Of a DNA stretch of 40,273 nucleotides, positions 1 to 11,058 are shown piece by piece. The notes below the pieces were generated by a model, which ran no database searches, was not told the origin of the DNA, and worked only from the letters and a program-made list of their open reading frames with translations. The stretch lies in NCBI GenBank assembly GCA_049999725.1, contig JBNGIS010032408.1, forward strand, positions 24,540-64,812. Direction: 5' to 3'. The stretch is from Haplomitrium mnioides (Eukaryota > Marchantiophyta > Haplomitriopsida > Calobryales). Position 1 is the first letter of the stretch. The number at the start of each line of letters is the position of its first letter. Made by a program: the position numbers and the translations under genes.

Positions 1-3000
1 AGCTTGTTATCTCAAATGCAATACTCAACAAAAACTCAACTAGCAACCCAAGATTAGTAACTTTGACTAATCTCACAATCTCAAGTGAAATACTCAATAG
101 TAACTCAACTAGCAACTCAAGATTAGTACCTTTGACTAATCTCACAATCTCAAATGCAAAACTCAACCATAACTCAACTATGAACTCAAAATTAGTAACT
201 TTGACTAATGTCATAATCTCAAATGCAATACAGAACCATAACTCAACTAGGAATACCAGATTAGTAACTTTGACTAATCTCACAATCTCAAATGCAATAC
301 TTGACCATAACTCAACTAGCAACTCAAGATTAGTAACTTTGACTAATCTATAATCTCAAATGCAATACTCCACAACAACTCAACTAGCAACTCAAGATTA
401 GTAACTTTGACTAATCTCATAATCTCAAATGCAACACTCCACTACAACTCCACTACCAACTTAAGATTAGTAACTTTGACTAATCTCATAACCTCAAATG
501 CAATATTCCACCAAAACTCAACTAGCAACTCAAGATTAGCAACTTTAACCAATCTCATAATCTTAAATGCAATACTCCAACATGACTCCACTAGCAACTC
601 AAAATTAGTAACTTTGACTAATCTTATAATCTCAAATGCAATATTCCACCACAACTCAACTAGCAACTCAAGATTAGTAACTTTGACTTGTCTCATAATC
701 TCAAATGCAATACTCGACCATAACTCAACTAGTAACTAAAGATTAGTGACTTTGACTAATCTTATATTCTCAAATGCAATAGACAACTATAACTCAACTA
801 GCAAAATAAGATTAGTGACTTTGACTAATCTTATGATCTCAAATCCAATACTTAACGAAAACTTAACTAGCCACTCTAGAATAGTAACTTTGACTAATCT
901 TATAACCTCAAATGTAGTACTCAACGATAACTCAACTAGCAACTCAGGATTACCACCTTTGACAAATCTCATAATCTAAAATGCAAAAGTCCACCATAAC
1001 TCCACTACCAAGATTGGTAACTTTGACTAATCTTATAATCTGAAATGCAATATTTCACCACAACTCAACTAGCAACTCAAGATTAGTAACTTTGACCAAT
1101 CTCATAATCTTAAATGCAATACTCCACCTCAACTCAACTAGCAACTCAAGAATAACAACTTTGACTAATCTAAAAATCTCAAATGCAATACTCAACTATA
1201 GCTCAACTAGCATTTCAAGAAAAGTAACTTTGACAAATCTCATAGTCTCAAATGAAATACTCCAACAAAACTCCACTAGGAACTCAAGATTAGCAACTTT
1301 GACAAATCTCATAATCTCAAATGCAATATTCCACCACAACTCAACTAGCAACTCAAGAATAGTAAATTTGACCAATCTGACTAATCTCAAATAAAATACT
1401 CAACCATAACTCAACTAGCAACTTAAGAATAGCAACTTTGAAAAATCTCATAATCTTAAATGCAATACTCAACCACTACTTAACTAGGAACTTAGTATTA
1501 GTAACTTTGACTATTGTGATAGTCTAAAATACAACACTCAGCCATAACTCAACTAAGAATACAAGATTAGTAACTTTGACTAATCTCACAATCTCATATA
1601 TGCAATACTCGACCATACCTCAACTAGCAACTTGAGATTAGTAACTTTGACTAATCTCATAATCTCAAATGCAATATTCCACCATAACTCAACTAGCAAC
1701 TCAAGATTAGAAACTTTGACTAATCTAATAGTCTCAAATGTAATACTTTGCAATAACTCCACTAGCAACTCAAGATTAGTAATTTTGACTAATTCTCATA
1801 ATCTCAAATGCAATACTCCACCATAGCTCCACTAGCAACCCAAGATTAGTAACTTTGACTAATCTCATAATCTTAAATAAAATATTCCACCATAACTCAA
1901 CTAGCAACTCGAGATTAGTAACTTTGACTAATCTGATTCTCTCAAACGCAATACTCCAGCAAAACTCCACTAACAACTCAAGATAAGTAACTTTGACAAA
2001 TCTCATAATCTCAAATGCAATATTCCAGCACAACTCAACTAGCAACTCAAGAACAATAACTTTGACTAATCTTATAATCTCAAATGCAATACTCCACCAC
2101 AACTTAACTAGCAACTCAAGAATAGTAACTTTGACTAATCTTATAATCTCAAATGCAATACTCCACCATAACTCAACTAGCAACTCAAGATTTGTAACTT
2201 TGACTATTCTAATAATCTCAAATGCAATACTCGACCGTATTTTAACTAGCAACTCAAGATTAGTAACTTTGAATAATCTAATAATCTCAAATGCAATACC
2301 CAACTACAACGCAACTAGCAACTCAAGATCAATAACTTCTACAAATCTCATTATCTCAAATGCATTACTCAACCATAACTTAACTAGCAACTGAAGGTTA
2401 GTAACTCTAAATAATCTCATAACCTCAAATGAAATACTCCACCACAACTCAACTAGCAACTCAAGATTAGCATGTTTGACTAATCTCATAATCTCAAATG
2501 CAAAACTCGACCACAACTGAACCAACAACTCAAGATTAGCAACTTTGACTAGTCTCATAATTTGAAATGCAACACTCAACCATAACTCAACTAGCAACTC
2601 AAGATTAGTAACTTTGACTAATCTCATAATGTCAAACACAACACACAACCATAACTCAACTAGCAACACATGATTAGCAACTTTGACTAATGTGATAATC
2701 TCAAATGCAATACTTAACCGTAACTCAACTAGCAACTTAAGATTAGTAACTTTGACTAATCTTATGATCTCAAATGCAATACTCAACCATAACTTAACTA
2801 GCAACTCAAGATTAGTAACTTAAACCCATCTTTTAATCTCAAATGCAATGCTCAACCATAACTGAACTAGCAACTTAAGACTAGTAACTTTGACCAATCT
2901 CACAATCTCAAATGCAAAACTCAACCACAACTCAACTAGCAACTCAAGATTAGTAACTTTGACTAATCTCACAATTTGAAATGCAATACTAGACCATACC

Positions 3001-4012
3001 TCAACTAGCAACTCAAAATTAATAGCTTTGACTAATCTTATAATCTTAAATGCAATACTCAACCATAACTCAACTAGCAACTTATGATTAGTGACTTTGA
3101 CTAATCTTATAATCTCAAATGCAATACACAACCATAACTCAACTAGGAATACAAGATTAATAACTTTCACTGATCTCATTTTCTCAAATGCAATACTCAA
3201 CTAGCAACTCAAGATTACCGACTTTCACTAATCTCATAATCTCAAATGCAATACTTTCCTATAACTCAATGAGCCACTCAAGATTAGTAACTTTGACTAA
3301 TCTCATAGTCTCAAATGCAATGCTCAACCATAGCTCAACTAGCAACTCAAGATTAGTAAGTTTGACTAATCTTATAGTCTCAAATGCAATACTCAACGTT
3401 AACTTAACTAGCAACTCTAGATTAGTAACTTTGACGAATCTTGTATTTTAAATGCATACTCAACCATAACTTTACTAGGAATTCAAGATTAGTAACTTTG
3501 ACTAATCTTATAATCTTAAATGCAATACTAAACCACAACTTAACTAACAACTCAAGATTAGAAACTTTTAGTAATCTTTTAATCTCCACAAATGCAATGC
3601 TCGAACATAACTCAACTAGCAACTCAAGATTAGTAACTTTGACCAATCTTACAATCTCACATGCAATATTTAACTATAACTGAACTAGCAACTCAAGATA
3701 GTAACCTTGACTAATCTTATAATCTCAAATGCAATATTCAACCATAGCTCAACTAACAACTCAAGATTAGTATCTTTGACTTATCTTATAATCTTAAATG
3801 CAATTCTCAACCATCACTTCACTAGTAATTCATGATTAGTAACTTTAAATAATGTGATAGTCTCAAATGCAATTCTCAACCATCACGCAACCAGCAACTC
3901 AAGATAAGTAACTTTGACTAATCTAAAACCTCAAATGAAATACTCAACCAAAACTCAACAAGGAACTCAAAATTAGCAACTTTTAATAATCTTATAATCT
4001 CAAATGCAATAC
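1..4012. repeat. 69-bp tandem satellite array, left block (about 58 copies)
   Basis: The whole stretch is one head-to-tail repeat of 69 bp. The landmark GATTAGTAACTTTGACTAAT recurs at 52, 121, 190 and 259 and so on, followed by CTCAAATGCAATACTC and CTCAACTAGCAACTCAAG. Copies differ by substitutions and rare indels. The array is already running at base 1, so it extends beyond the window. Because 69 is a multiple of 3, one frame stays open across several units on each strand. The plus frame repeats LVTLTNLIISNAIL plus a serine/asparagine-rich tail, and the minus frame repeats a VKVTNLELLVELW-like peptide. These frames are interrupted every few units and I do not treat them as genes. The array stops exactly where the 5' LTR of E1 begins. 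Confidence 0.95.
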
Positions 4013-6604
4013 TGTCAGCCAATGATTCAGGTGCCTAAAGAAGAATTCAGGAAATTGGAGGAATCTTTGGCACAATGACCCTTGGCAAGTGTGGAGGCCT
4101 CTCAGGAACCACGGATTACCCTCAAACAGCTACTAAGAGCAGGGCACATGAGTCATAGGAGGGAAACAGGATCATGACGGAAGAGATGAGGGGAGAACCA
4201 GGATCGTCAGCCAGAGGAGGGACCCCATTTCAAAATTCAAAGCAGGCCAATAAGAGCCCGTGTGTGAGACGGGAATGCGGGAATCGGAGCTTGGGGAGAA
4301 GGAAGAGAGTGGCCGCCTATGGCGAAGTGATCATAGGAGGAAGAAGACCAGATCCACAACGACGAAATCTGAAGGCACTCCGAAGGAAGTCAGATCGCGG
4401 GTAGGTCCTGCAGCGGCCACAATTTGAGAAGCAAAGATCAGGGATGAAAGGAGGAGGTGAGATCGTCACAAGGGCGAGCAAGGCCAGGGGAGAGGGATGC
4501 CTCGATTCCGCAAGCAAGAGCACACCCTGTAAGAGCCGATCGAACTCTTCTCTTCGAGTCTGCGAATCCTAGTGGAAGTGTGGAGTCCTTGGAAGGCCCC
4601 GCGAGATTCCACGGAAATGTGGCATCTTCGGAGCACTTCGCGGGATTCCAAAATGACGTGGTGGCACCAAGAAGCCCGAGAATCTGCAGAAAGGCGCCTC
4701 CCTAAGTGGGGAGCCCACTTAACCGGGTTTCGATCCGTCTTACGACGTGGAGACCCTAGTTAAGAGGGATCCGCGAGGAATCCAACCGGGGAGCAAGTAA
4801 GAAGGCTCGAAACAACGACTTATTGAGGGTCTGGCCGAAGGAAAACAAGAGAGTGCCGGAAGGATGATACATCGGAGATTCGAACGGAAGAGAAGCGGGG
4901 AAGCCGAAGGGGCGACTTAGCATGGATCCATCAAGAGGAATCTCCAAAAATTCCTCCTCTGTAGACGGGGTTCCACGAGGCGCTTCGGAACTCGATTCCA
5001 AAGAACCTCTTTGGACTAGGTTCCGCGGGAGTTTGCACAACCTCTTCCCGCAAGATTCCTTGGATTTCCTATGAGATTGCCGTTGTACTTGTCTTTCTCG
5101 ATCAATTGAAGGGACATGCGGCTTGATTTCCTTTCCGGAGTAACTGGATTAACTAACGAGGGAGCCACGCGTCGCATTCTCCCACTTCAAGCTCAACGGC
5201 CATAACAACTATTCATCGGATCGGGCTCGCGGGATCAAACGTAGGGGGGAGTATACCTCGATGGCCTTCAAATTCTTGGGGGTTGATGCACAGACGATTG
5301 CAGGAAGCAACACCAACCGCAAGACGACGAATTGCGCATGGTAAGGCAGGGGTGAAGAGTTCAGTGAGGAATTATGTGAAGCGGGTGTACTAGCTCCAAG
5401 GGGCTAGGGGGATTCGGAGGTGGACTGGAGGGGCACCGAGAATCGTAGAGTGAGGAGCTCTAGATGCTCGGGCGATCCAGGTGATCTTGTCCTTGCCGGT
5501 GGACTAGAGCGGAGGGGAACCGATACGATAGTTTGAAGGAATTTTTGGCCTACTGAGAACTAAAGAGAGGCTACCAAGTGAGGAGATTGGAGTCGGTTCG
5601 GCAACTCTTTGTGCAAGCGTATCAGCCCAGAGTGTTCAAAGCACACTTTGGTGTGATTCTTCAAGTGGAGCTGAGAGGGGGGCTGCGTTAGTGCCTATGC
5701 ACTGCGTGGGATGACCCGTCGAGGCTCGGAGGTGGAGTGAGCTACCTGCAGCTGAGAAAGCTGTCTTCCAAAGGTGGAAGTCAAAGAAACTCTCTTCCTA
5801 GCCTGAGAAAGTAAAAGCAGGGCTTCTTGCAAGGGAAGTTAAAAAACTATCTCGAGAGGAGGGTGTGTGGGTGGTTGCTGGGCTGCAAGTTATAAGGCAG
5901 CAAGGATTCAAAAGAGAGGAACCAGTTGGTGGAAATCCAAAAGGCCTTCAAAGACTATGTTTTCTCTTACATATATTGTATAAATCGTTTGTCTATATAT
6001 GTGTAGTTAGCTTTGTATTCTGCATTGAAGTTCTGTAGGTCCATTAGATTAGGAGACAGCCAGACTAGCTGAGCAGACCCTGGGACCACTCTAGAGGGGG
6101 AGTCAAACCCCTAGACACAACCAAGTGATCATGGGGGTGAATGCCCTATGTTCTTGGTCTTGTAAGTAGAGCTTAGGAATTAGTTCATACTTATGATAGC
6201 TAGGAAATAGTTGTGTGAATCTTGTGACAACCTTGAAAGGGGGAGTCTAGACTTGTTGTGTTGAACATTGGTGCAGGTCACAGCACCCATTCTGCCCCAA
6301 GCACAAATAAGGTAGCAAGGCTTAAGACATTGGGTCCTCTAAATAAAGCAGAAGAATCACACAAAGCACAGTTGGGTGTTATGGATGTGAACCTGGGAAT
6401 GTTTGAGTAACTGACTTGAGTGCAACCAGAACTGAGAGAGAGTGGTGTGTCAAAGGCTGGAACGGAAAGGAAGAATCCTTAGAGCCTGAAAGTGGTAACT
6501 GGCAAGGGGCCATCTTAGAAAAGAACTTGAAAGCCTACAAACTGTCCTCCCTTGCACTCAAAGCAGGATTTGGAAAAGTTAAGGCCTAGAACAGGGGAGC
6601 AACA
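4013..6604 (+). repeat. E1 5' LTR, internally deleted
   Basis: It starts TGTCAGCC and ends GGGGAGCAACA, matching the termini of the E4 LTRs (TGTCAG and GCGACA). Bases 4013 to about 4943 align with the 3' LTR of E1 from 12488, at roughly 97% by eye over the first 300 bp. At about 4944 the sequence jumps to material that in the E4 LTR lies about 1 kb further on (near 29030), so about 1 kb is missing here although present in the partner 3' LTR. It also has one copy of a segment that is duplicated in E4. Short reading frames in this LTR are not conserved and are not called as genes. Confidence 0.9.
5978..5984 (+). promoter_or_regulatory. Candidate TATA box of the E1 LTR promoter
   Basis: TATAAAT lies in the AT-rich distal part of the LTR, about 620 bp before the LTR end, in the context ATTGTATAAATCG. 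Position and context fit a U3 promoter, with transcription start expected about 30 bp downstream. The aligned region of E4 reads CATAGTGCACAAATGTG, so the box is degraded there. Motif only. Confidence 0.4.
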
Positions 6605-6611
6605 TGAATTT

Positions 6612-6629
6612 TTGCCGTTAGAAGGAGGG
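6612..6629 (+). other. Possible degenerate primer-binding site of E1
   Basis: Seven bases after the LTR end is TTGCCGTTAGAAGGAGGG. It partly resembles the tRNA-Asp-type site found in E2 (TGGCGCCATTGTCGGGGA) and aligns with TGGCATTAGAAAGAGGG in E4. Placement is right but the match to any tRNA 3' end is poor, so the primer assignment is weak. Confidence 0.3.
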
Positions 6630-6761
6630 CCAAAGGTTTGGAGAAACCTGAGACCAACCCAAACCAGAGACACCGCTTTGTGCACTTGAGCCTCAAGCCA
6701 GTTTGTGAGGGAGCCACTTCCTAGGGACAGAGAAACTGGGGGTTGAGACTGTTGAGAAAGA

Positions 6762-8640
6762 GTGGCAGAAATAGGAGACTTCTGGGTGGAAGTGGCAGTG
6801 GCTAGTGAAGGGATGGCCAATCCTATACCACCTTCTGGGCTTCGGGGGCGATTCAAATACAAGTCCTTCAAGGGACGCTGGAAGAATGACCCAGATGCAT
6901 GGTTGGATGACTTGGAAAACACTGCAGCAGCAAATGGGGAGGCCCATATCAAGATTGGGATCCTGCCAACGGTGTTAAAAGGAGAGGCCCAACCTTGGTA
7001 CAAAGACTTGCCAAATAATGTCAAAAGGGACTGGCATGCATTCAAGGTGGCCTTTATAGCTGAGTTCCGGGGGATTGGTGAAGAAACAGAGGCGTTGATC
7101 AAGATGGGTCAGCTGAGGATGAAGAAGAAGGAGTCTGTGAGGAAGTTCCTCCAACGGTTCAAGAAAGTGGAGAGGAAGCTAAATCCCTGAGCCATTGATG
7201 GAATGCTCACAACATGGTTCTTGGCAGCGCTCCCCAGAGGAATTGGGACCTGGGTGCGCCAAATGGATCCACAAACTCTCGATGAGGTAGTCAACGAAGC
7301 CAGATCCCATGTGAAGGCTGTTATCACCAGTTCTCGGAGGAAGCCAAGGTCCAAGTATGACTCTGATGATTCCTCAGACACCTCGGACAGTGACGAGGAA
7401 ACGGATCAGAGTTCCGAGTTCTCCTTGGAAAGCGAGAATGAGTTCATCAGCAGCAGCTCAGAGGAGGACATGACATCCAGAAAGAAAAAGAAGAAGAAGG
7501 ACTTGAAGAAGAAGAAGCAAGCCAAAGAGAGTAGTCATTGCAAGGGTGCCAACAAAGGAAGATATAAGAAAGCTGAACTCGAACCCAAGGCGAGCAGGAA
7601 GCCAAGGGGGAGGGATCGAATTGAGGAGTTGAGCGCCAAGATGGAGGCAATGAACATACTCTTGGCCGGAATCAAGCCGAAGGGCAAGTCCTTGCCAACC
7701 AGAAGAGTTGGTGTTTGGTGCGTTAGGTGCAAGCAGCACGGACATTCCCCCCATGAGTGTCCAAACGACACAAATGTTGTGCACTATGTGAGGGAAGAAA
7801 CGCCGTAATACATCAAGGAGGAAGTTGAGTATGTTGTGGAGGAGGCCCCAGAAACATTGTATCATATCAGTGGGGGACCTCGTACAATTCTGAGTAGGCC
7901 TGCAGGAGGGAATGCAGGGCCTATGAGCCAGTGGACTGCGAATCGGCCTCCCCGAACGACAATTATGGTCTGTTGGAATCGTGGCCAACTCGGCCACATT
8001 TCCTCTAGCTGTCCGGAGCCGCAGAAGAGCGGTTATGGCCAACCGCCTTCCATGTGCTTCCAATGCAAAAAGGAGGGGCATGTGGCCATGAATTGCCTAA
8101 TCAGAAGGCCAGATGCTGCTCTTGGACCAAGTGCGAATCCTCCTCCCCCCGCAGTTGTCAATCTTATTACTTTGGAGATGGAGGAGGAAGCGGAATTGCC
8201 GGGCTAAGAGACGCCAACTCCCGAAGATTGTTTCTGGGTGATGATTCAAGCAGGGCAAAGGCCACAAAGAGAAGCTAGAGGAAGTTCGAGCGCAGAGCTA
8301 AGAAGGAAGTAACTCAAGCGGCCTCGCCTCGAAGCGATTTGGATTATCGGAGGGATAATCCAAAATGGTTCTACCCCAAGCAGTAGGACCATGTGAGAAA
8401 ACAATTGGAGGCTTTGGAGGCCCTGGAAGAAGAGCGGGCAGCCAAAGAGACCTTCAAGGAGGTCTGAAAGCAATAGGGGGAAACTAGGAAGTGAAGAAGG
8501 CAATTGCAGTTATGGAAGAGGGGGCAAAGGCCACGCCCTACAGCATTCAAGCGGATGTGAGGAATTGTCCTATCACGGCCACAGTGGGCCAACTTATCAA
8601 GGACAGCCCTCTGTATCGGAGACAGCTCTGAGAATTGCTG
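6762..8640 (+). pseudogene. gag: E1 gag (capsid and nucleocapsid), broken
   Basis: Structural polyprotein forming the retrotransposon particle and binding its RNA. A better start than 6762 may be the Met at 6813 (MANPIPPSGLRGRFKYKSF), where similarity to E4 is strong. The capsid part has the plant gypsy Gag pattern (FKGRWKNDPDAWLDDLE, GEAQPWYKDLPNN, then TWFLAALPRGIGTWV). It is followed by a Ser/Asp/Glu-rich tract and a Lys-rich tract (about 7370-7520). Three CCHC motifs follow: 7719-7760 (CVRCKQHGHSPHEC, intact), 7971-8012 (CWNRGQLGHISSSC, second Cys replaced by Arg) and 8055-8096 (CFQCKKEGHVAMNC, intact). In-frame stops lie at 7188, 7806 and 8205, and the frame shifts near 8245; E4 stays in one frame over the same region. 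The product cannot be made intact. Confidence 0.88.
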
Positions 8641-8646
8641 ATGTGA

Positions 8647-9330
8647 GTGAAGAGGAGAAGGAGGCTGCCCAAGGTAGGAGCTCCAGTAGACTTGCAACTG
8701 GTCTATGAGGACAAGGGAGCCCTTGAGATTGACATCCAGATTGCAAGTTGCACACTGTCCTTGGTACCCGTAGATAGAGGGGCATGCTTCAACATCATGG
8801 TGGAGGAGACTGCTCACAAGCTGGGATTCAGGGAATTCCAGCACACCGCTCGAATCATGAGGCTTGCAGATGGGTCGCGCGTGAAGCCATTGGGCTCTCT
8901 CCTACAAGTTCCAATATTCATCGAAGGGGAGGAATTCAAGCTCAATTACTTGGTGATGCGACCCGCCAAAGCATCTCCTTACCCGGTGCTGATCGGGAGA
9001 CCGTGGCTGTATGGGGCCAAGGTAATGCACAATTGGGGGAATTCTACACTGGTGTTTGGCCTCGAAAAAATGATAGTGCATTACTGGCATGTTCTTCACC
9101 TGGGGGAAACGCAGTCGGAGGCGGAGTACGACAGCGAGTGGTCCGAAGAGGAGGAAGATTTGGAGTACCACTACTGGGTACAGATGGTGAGCGAAGTGAC
9201 AGAGGAGGATCTGTCGGAAGGGGGTGTAATTTCTGTCAATCAAATAGAATTTTCTATCTATGACGGAACGGAGGATCAGTGGGAGGGGTCCGCTGAAGGT
9301 CAAACCAGAGCTGAGGACACTAGGATCTGA
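8647..9330 (+). pseudogene. E1 aspartic protease domain
   Basis: Retropepsin-type domain that would cleave the Gag-Pol polyprotein. The active-site region reads VPVDRGACFNIMVEETAHKL (Asp codon at 8773). E4 has VDGGAGVNIM and E2 has IDGGSGKNIM, so the family motif is DGG rather than DTG or DSG. Here the first Gly is Arg, a GGG-to-AGG type change expected to damage the site. Downstream ADGSRVKPLG and YPVLIGRPWLYGAKVMHNWG are conserved with E4. An acidic linker (about 9110-9330) leads toward RT. The TGA at 9328 is in the same frame as RT, so protease and pol were probably one continuous polyprotein. Confidence 0.8.
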
Positions 9331-10980
9331 AAGAAGGATGGATCCGAAGTACCTCATCGGATCCAGGAAACGAACACGGGGAGGTCCGCAGAAGCTCCTT
9401 GGGAGGAAGGAGGGGTGAGATTGGCTACCTTGATGCCAGCAAGGGATAGCAAGGGAAGAAATGAGATGGGGGTGGTAAGGGATGCCCAACACAAGCAACT
9501 GGTGGTCTAAGAGGGGCACACTTTCCACATCGGATCTCAATTGCCCAGGAAAGCAGAGCAGACCCTCATCCAACTCCTACACAATTACAATGACGCCTTC
9601 GCTTGGAGTCACATAGATCTGAAAGGAGTCCCCAGGGAATTGGGGGAACATAGGATTGACCTGGAGCTCACAGCAATCCCAGTACGCCAACGGCAATATC
9701 GGATGAACCCCCGATTCTTCCTATTGGTAAAGAAAGAGATAGACAAGCTCTTGGAGGCAGACTTCATATACCCTATCCTCAATAGCGAGTGGGTGTCTAC
9801 TCTGGTTGTGGTACCCAAGAAGGTGGGACATGATGGGGAGAAGAAAATCCGTGTCTACCAAGATTTCTGAAAACTGAATGAGGCCACGAAGAAAGATCAC
9901 TACCCATTGCCTTTCACAAATGGGGTACTGGACTTGGTGGCAGGACAGGAGGCATATAATTTTCTGGATGGGTACTCTGGGTACAACCAGATCTAGATAC
10001 GGGAGGAGGATCAGCTCAAAACAACATTCACCACAGAATGGGGGGTGTTTGCTTTCAGGAGGATGCTTTTTGGCTTGTGCAATGCACTAGGGACTTTTCA
10101 GAGGATGATGATGAACATCTTCCATGACTACCTCAGAAAGTTCTTGGAGGTGTTCATTGACGACTTTGTAGTGTATGGCAAACTGGAGGACCACGAGCGG
10201 GATGTGAGGCTTACACTCAAGAGGTGCAAGAAAACTAGGCTAAGGCTGCACCTAAGAAAATTTTTCTTTGAGGTGAAGGAGGGGATTCTCCTCGGACACC
10301 GAATTTCCAACAGAGGCATTGAGGTGGATCAGGAGAAGATCACCAACTGGATAAGTGTAGCCTTCCCTACCAGTCTGAAGGAGGTGCAAGGCTTCTTGGG
10401 GTGTGTTGGTTACTATCGACGATTCATCAACCAATTCGCCTCGGTGGCTATGCCCCTCACTCAAATGACCAAGGGGGGCAGCACATTTGAGGCCACCCCT
10501 GAAAGATTGGAAAGTTTCAGGGAATTAAAAAAGAGGTTGGCTAGTGCCCTTGTGTTAGTCCCTCCTAGTTGAGGAAGGGACTTCCATGTAATGATTGATG
10601 TATCTAGGTTCTGCATTGGAGCAGTGCTATCCCAAATGGATGATCAGGGGTGTGACCACCCCATCTACTTCGCCAGCAGGCTGCTAGCACCAACAGAGAA
10701 GAATTACTCTGCAATAGATTGGGAGGCTCTCGGAATTATATATGCCCTGAAGAAGTTCAGGCATTACCTATTGTAGCACAAGGTGATCTTCCACATGGAT
10801 CACAATGCCCTGAAGTACATGGTGAACAAGCCAGACATCACCGGTCGAATTGCAAGGTGGGTACTTCTGTTGCAGAAGTTTGATTCTGAGGTCAAGATCA
10901 AGCTTGGGAAGAAGCACATCAATGCAGACTTCTTCTCCAGAATTGCAGGGCCTGTCAACCAGCAGCAGGTGGGAGATGAA
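9331..10980 (+). pseudogene. pol: E1 reverse transcriptase and RNase H, interrupted by stops
   Basis: Copies the element RNA into DNA. RT starts around HNYNDAFAWSHIDLKGVP (about 9571) and contains AIPVRQRQYRMNP, KIRVYQDF then KLNEATKKDHYPLPF, FLDGYSGYNQI, the catalytic FIDDFVVYG (10153-10164 encode FIDD) and LLGHRIS. RNase H follows with its acidic residues present: MIDVSRFCIGAVLSQ, the Glu in DWEALGIIYALKKF, HMDHNALKYMVNKP and INADFFSRI. Stops at 9508 (TAA), 9868 (TGA), 9994 (TAG), 10570 (TGA) and 10774 (TAG) sit where the protein context predicts Gln, Arg or Trp. No frameshift is needed between 9331 and 11931, so the damage is by point mutation. Confidence 0.92.
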
Positions 10981-11058
10981 TTCCCGGACGAACACATGTT
11001 CCAAGTGAAGGTGGGGAGAGCCACGGAGTATGCCTACATCACCGAGTTCCTCAATTCT

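Noticed and set aside
1776-2804. Two adjacent minus-strand open frames of 175 and 166 codons in the satellite
   Set aside because: Both are made only of the 69-bp unit read on the reverse strand. The frame is open because the period is a multiple of 3, the plus strand is open too, and stops appear irregularly. There is no evidence for a gene.
1-4012. CRISPR-like array (regular short repeats)
   Set aside because: The whole 69-bp unit is repeated, with no unique spacers, and the surroundings are plant retrotransposons.
4174-5040. Several open frames of 60 to 95 codons inside the E1 5' LTR on both strands
   Set aside because: They overlap each other, match no known domain, and are not preserved in frame in the other LTR copies.
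6515-7102. Antisense frames of up to 207 codons opposite gag (also at 7458-8081 and 8902-9573)
   Set aside because: They are shadows of the sense gag and protease frames, with no domain of their own and no conservation in E4.
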